DNA of 64,000 bases from Paralvinella palmiformis (lineage: Eukaryota; Annelida; Polychaeta; Terebellida; Alvinellidae): positions 142,501-206,500 of the forward strand of contig JAODUP010000035.1 in NCBI GenBank assembly GCA_025642065.1, given 5' to 3'. The notes under the pieces are model-generated. The model ran no database searches and had not been told where the DNA came from. It saw only the letters and a list, made by a program, of their open reading frames with translations. The position numbers were made by a program, and so were the translations under genes. This document shows, one piece after another, positions 60,184 to 64,000 of the stretch. Position 1 is the stretch's first letter. Each line of letters starts with the position of its first letter.

Positions 60184-63100
60184 GAATACATTTAAGTATT
60201 GATACAAGTACATTTAAAAGTACTCGAGTACAAGTACATTTTTCAACAACGTTTGCTAAAATTTAGGGGGTTCAGTAAAAATCTAGCCATTGGTTGGAGT
60301 ATTGATATCATTTTGAGGTGTGTGATGATACTAGAAGTTGTCGAATCAGAATCATTTGTACATAATAGTACTCTCTTTTAAATAATAAAAAAATACTTAA
60401 AGTCGATCTACGTACAATTGTTACTAATTACAATGATTCGAGATGCGAATAGATATGAACAGAATTACAGATATATTGTAAACACGTTCAACTATCTTCT
60501 TCGTTTGAAATGCACTCCAAGATAGTCCATAAAAGAATAACCCCCCCCCCCTCGTGGTGTGCCCCAATGTCACTGATACACAATTGACACCATTGTTGTA
60601 CTCAGTGAAACGATCTATATATTACATGTATATCTGTGTGGCAACAGTATACTAGAAACTCCAAATGACGACGACTGTGCATCGAAATGGATAGAAATTG
60701 TATACAGTAATAACTAGATGAAAAAAACACCGCATACTGACAATAATAGTAATCAGTGGGTTTAATATTACTGTATGTTTTATATAAGTCGAAGGCAAAT
60801 AAAATAAAATATACGGCAGCCATGATTCTATGTTTGAACTCGCCGAAGTCTAATTAGCTGGGATTATCGTTTAAGTTATCGTTTGAATTATAATTTTATG
60901 AAGAAAATTGCTATGAATATACACAGAATTGTAATAACAAATTTGAAACAATTACCTGTTTATGGCGAAAATAATCGTCGGAATATACTCAGAATGTTCA
61001 AGTACGTATTATTCGTACAAGCACTGCGTACGACATATCATGTGTACACGAAAGCACATTACTTAAAATGTATATGTCATATCATATGTACATGACTACA
61101 GAGTACATAAAAAATAGTTTTCAGTCGATTTACCTTTCATTTGTTCCTTAATAGACATATTGCTTTGTTTGAGTTGTTTTTCACTTTTGACAATTTTTTT
61201 AATGTGTTTAGGGAAGAACCACATCGGTATACAAGTAGCCGTCAGCGCCACCGAACAAATCACGTAACCAAGCCACCAACATCCTATCCAATGAGGATCA
61301 CCAGGCTTCAGATCTGTAGCTGGAAATATAAAGATTACTTGGATAACTGTATTTTCTGACCGACTCTGTTAGTAGATTAATGATTTTGTTGTTATCGTTG
61401 TTGTTGTTGTTGTTTTACCGTCATCGTCGTCGTTGTTGTTATTGTTATTTATAGGCGGTTATCAATGACAGACTTTGTGACATACTTCATTCCCTTCATG
61501 ACCAGTTTCAGGCTGATAACCAACCATTAATGGCTGACGTATATGAAGGGTCGTAATATTATCATAACGTCTCCTTTAAAAGAATCACAGACCAAAAAGT
61601 GTTTATTTCAGTGAGTGAGCGAGTGTTTTGTTTAGCCTCGACGTTGGTCATACTTTAGTCTTTTGCCCGAGGGGCAACTCCATCGGGAAATAAGAATATC
61701 AGACCGAAACCTTTTATGTATTAATTACGGACACATATAACACTGGGATTTGATCACAGGATCTGGATATCTAGCACAATGCCCTACCAGCTATGCCATG
61801 AGAGCAGTGACCATGAATACAATAATTTTCACGTCATTTTCTTCTATATCAAAACAATTCTTTGGTGATCAGTACCTTTGTTCAGAATAGTTTAATAACA
61901 ATGACTTTTTACGGATAGAAATGTCGTACTAAGTTTGTGTTTACACTGATCATTTTGAAGTGGTTGTTATGTAGCTGATTAATTATACGGCATAATTTGC
62001 ACGCATTCTGTGTTGGAACACCGAGAGTGATGACACACACTCTCTCTCTATCACACACACGCATTCTCACGCACACACACAACCGAAAAATGTCAACTTC
62101 CAGGTTGGTATATGTATGCCTATGCCTATTCAAAAAAGAACAAAAATCTGTCAACAATAAATTGTGAGTACTGACTTTCGAATGGATTTTCCGGAAGCCT
62201 TAGACACAGAGCGGCCAATCCAAGCGAAGCAACGGGCGCCAATGCCATGATCGAAGTGGCGATACCTAACAAATCGTAGTAAAACAAAACACCTTGTATA
62301 TATCACAGAAAATACATGAATATCGGTGGAGTTATCTGACCAAAAGATATACTTGCTGCCGAGCGTTCCATCCGCGACAGATCACATCCCTACCTATGTA
62401 CATGGCTGACTTGTGAGATGGCGCGTTCTCGTCGATGTAGCTAAATCCGAGTGTGGTCACTCCGGATCCACCGACTCCGGATATGAACTGGGCCGCCATC
62501 ATGATGTAGTAAGCGGCCATGTTAGCCGTGTCGACCTTTATTTCTTCGTCGGTGCACTGATGATCCGGTCTGAGTGGGTCGCAATATTCCGACGGCGGCT
62601 CGCTCTCCGACTCTGACCACGGTCCGGCGGTATAGCCCGAGCTTCGGTTAGCTCCACCGGTGGGTGGCGCTGCTGAGGCGGCGCCGCTTCCGAATATCGC
62701 GAAAGGACTGGCCATCATGAGGGCCGCGAAGGCGCAGAGCAGCAGCGAGAGGCTGAGGAATCTCGGCTTGTGGGCCTTCTTGCCGAAGTAGCCGACGAAG
62801 ATGACGACCAGGATGTGCGAGATATCATTCATGGACATGATGAGGCCGCTCTGGGCGCTGCGCAGTCCGAACTTCCTCTCCACCGTTCGGATCACGCCTA
62901 TGTTGTAGATATTCTGCGCGATGTAGAACAGCATCAGGAAGCTGTAGTTGACGATGTACAACGGTAGACTTGCGCATCGCTTTTCCGACTGGTCCTCGCT
63001 AGGATTCTCCTCCACCCGCTCGCCGTCTTCTTGCGGGGTACAGCCGTTGGTGTTGGCCAATAGGGGGTCGGTCAGATCCTTGTTGACGGCTGGCGGCGGC

Positions 63101-63198
63101 GGCGATATATCATCGGTCCTCTTTATCCAGAGTTCTTCTTCTTCCTCTTCTTCTTTGTCATTGTGCTCTGTTTTGGTTTCCGTCGCCTCCGTCTCCAT
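55517..63198 (-). CDS. SLCO/OATP solute carrier organic anion transporter, 9 coding exons
   Basis: Twelve-helix plasma-membrane transporter of amphipathic organic anions (family knowledge); the human orthologue cannot be fixed by eye. Coding exons on minus: 63198-62394, 62265-62176, 61313-61134, 59992-59831, 59251-59058, 58468-58352, 57105-56930, 56293-56229, 55830-55517; about 700 residues. The N-terminal acidic tail is followed by helix 1 (LPLYIVNYSFLMLFYIAQNI). The OATP signature is DPHWIGCWWLGYVI. The large extracellular loop has 10 cysteines between residues 478 and 545 (CNSNCSC...PVCGEDQLTYFSPC, then SECSC), the Kazal-like domain, plus FLACPQ before it. The C-terminal block reads PAPVVFGALVD and GTGSCLLYD. 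The tail is charged. The exon 1 acceptor (CCCCCCAG) lies 5 bases before the ATG, so a 5' untranslated exon lies upstream. The exon 5/6 junction needs a GTGTAA donor and a second, downstream acceptor. Confidence 0.93.
55905..56092 (-). mobile_element. SINE family A, copy 5, in SLCO intron 8
   Basis: Near full length on minus: (ATC)n tail at the left edge, body, a degenerate B-box (ATTCAAACACGG on plus) and head ending GGAGCACCTG near 56092. It lies between coding exons 8 and 9. Confidence 0.85.
56105..56155 (+). repeat. (GAGT)n and (GGTC)n tandem runs
   Basis: GAGTGAGT units are followed by GGTCGGTC units immediately beside the SINE. Confidence 0.85.
56309..56341 (+). repeat. (AT)n microsatellite next to SLCO exon 8
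   Basis: AT run starting about 15 bp upstream (on minus) of the exon 8 acceptor. Confidence 0.9.
57106..58351 (-). other. SLCO intron 6
   Basis: Phase-0 intron separating the two halves of the Kazal-like cysteine loop. AT-rich; no repeat family or gene recognised in it. Confidence 0.7.
58720..58800 (+). repeat. (GTGA)n/(CAGT)n tandem run with a SINE-like tail
   Basis: GTGA and GTCA units are followed by TTTGTTTAGCCTCCACGATG. A similar string (TTTTGTTTAGCCTCGACGTT) occurs at 61629 beside another tRNA-like element. Confidence 0.6.
59254..59285 (+). repeat. (TTA)n microsatellite beside SLCO exon 5
   Basis: It directly adjoins the exon 5 acceptor and creates a spurious poly-Asn N terminus in that frame. 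Confidence 0.9.
59622..59676 (+). repeat. (AT)n(GT)n microsatellite in SLCO intron 4
   Basis: AT run followed by GT run. Two more AT arrays lie at about 60033-60069 and 60151-60181 in intron 3. Confidence 0.9.
61612..61812 (-). mobile_element. tRNA-derived SINE, family E, in SLCO intron 2
   Basis: On minus the head GCTCTCATGGCATAGCTGGT contains a box A-like TGGCATAGCTGG, and GATCAAATCCC a weakened box B. The body reaches the TTTTGTTTAGCCTCGACGTT string and a GTGAGTGAG tail near 61612. Confidence 0.6.
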
Positions 63199-63275
63199 GA
63201 TGACTGGGGGGAGGCTTAAAATAAACAAAAACAGACAGCGTATTGATAGGTAAGCCTGGAGGTAGACGGAAAACA

Positions 63276-63305
63276 TTTCTCACTCACTCACTCACTCACT
63301 CACTC
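63276..63305 (+). repeat. (CACT)n microsatellite upstream of SLCO
   Basis: TCAC tetranucleotide run adjoining the SINE at 63306. Confidence 0.9.
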
Positions 63306-63490
63306 TGGCGCCTCCGTGGTCTAGCGGTAGCGTGTTGGGCCACAGATCACTACCACCCGTGTTTGAATCTCGGCGCAGGCATATCTGAAGGTAGTTTCAT
63401 CTTTGACTTCGCTTCATTATCTTTGGAGGTCGCTCGTCCCATTTAGCCTACCAAATGCACAAAAGTGGCCGTAAAAACAACAATTATCAC
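63306..63490 (+). mobile_element. SINE family A, copy 6
   Basis: Head TGGCGCCTCCGTGGTCTAGC with intact box A, B-box-like GTTTGAATCTC, and the full body to GTGGCCGTAAAA. The tail is A-rich with a short CAATTATC. Upstream of SLCO coding exon 1, in its 5' intron or promoter. Confidence 0.88.
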
Positions 63491-64000
63491 CCACTCACTC
63501 ATTCGCTTGACTGCGCAAACTGACATACGGACGCACAGGATGATGGACATTAACTCATTCAGTTTCTTGCTCATTCATTCTCGCCCGCTCATACACTCAC
63601 TAACTAATCAACTTACTACCATGATAGAAAGCATCGATTATATCAGTTACCTGAATATTACTAGTTCAGTTTTCTCTCTACACACTCAAATCGTTCTTCT
63701 TCTCACCCCGGTTCACCATCTATATACAGGAGTGTATAGTTGTTTTCCAAGAGAGACAACGCGACGTAAACACTACAAAACAATCCTACACCAAACAACC
63801 AAACTAACTGTCTTCTCATATATCAATGGTCGAAGTTGGAGGAAAGCGCCGTTATCAATGAAGTAGATTCGAGGCAATCTCGATAGTTAACCTTTAGTCA
63901 GGTGAACTATGACCGCTCATGGTGCGAAACACAAACAAGTAAATACAGGCATTATTCAGATGCAATTAGTACAGAGCGTGAAGCCTACTTGTTCGAATGA
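63491..64000. other. End of window, no gene recognised
   Basis: Sequence upstream of SLCO on its coding strand. The plus-strand frame 63465-63866 shows no recognisable domain. Remaining 5' untranslated exons of SLCO may lie here or beyond the window. Confidence 0.35.

Noticed and set aside
62332..63276. SLCO start at the upstream Met (MFSVYLQ)
   Set aside because: It lies upstream of a CCCCCCAG acceptor. The Met at 63198 opens a typical acidic OATP N terminus, and the upstream part looks like intron.
63465..63866. 133-codon plus-strand ORF
   Set aside because: It starts within a SINE tail and is low-complexity Ser/Thr/His-rich, with no domain.

Overview
Eukaryotic nuclear DNA from an invertebrate animal. 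The genes are split by many small GT-AG introns, and the sequence is full of CA, GA, AT and ATG microsatellites, tRNA-derived SINEs and decayed LINE and hAT elements. A mollusc or another lophotrochozoan fits best. That is an inference from gene content and repeat style; no sequence here fixes the species.

Three protein genes could be assembled exon by exon with matching intron phases. (1) Plus strand, 9098-22199: an RREB1 (Ras-responsive element binding protein 1; fly hindsight/pebbled) homologue of 14 coding exons, about 1694 residues and about 19 C2H2 fingers. (2) Minus strand, 46005-34920: a secreted BPI/LBP-type lipid-binding protein of 16 exons and about 577 residues. It has an unusual acidic stretch after the signal peptide and an arginine-rich tail. 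(3) Minus strand, 63198-55517: an SLCO/OATP organic-anion transporter of 9 coding exons and about 700 residues, with the family WW signature and the Kazal-like extracellular cysteine loop.

Layout. 1-9097 is a CpG-rich, microsatellite-rich upstream region with YY1-like motifs, candidate noncoding exons and a SINE. 9098-23.8 kb is RREB1 with its 3'UTR; its longest intron carries a 1367-bp hAT relic with a perfect 8-bp target duplication. 23.8-34.9 kb is repeat-rich and holds two RT relics, a THAP-domain relic, a possible P2X7-like exon, a small intronless ORF with an ETS-like promoter palindrome, and an unrecognised open frame broken by one stop. 34.9-46 kb is the BPI gene, whose introns carry minisatellites and inverted-repeat elements. 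46-55.5 kb is a CpG-rich BPI upstream region followed by SINEs, a THAP first exon, a GC-tailed foldback element, long AT arrays and a LINE 3' end. 55.5 kb to the end is SLCO and more SINE copies.

The three genes have unrelated roles (transcription factor, innate-immune lipid binder, membrane transporter), and nothing suggests that they work as one system. The least explained items are the charge-segregated BPI protein, the broken open frame at 34094-34723, and the SINE families with clear target-site duplications.
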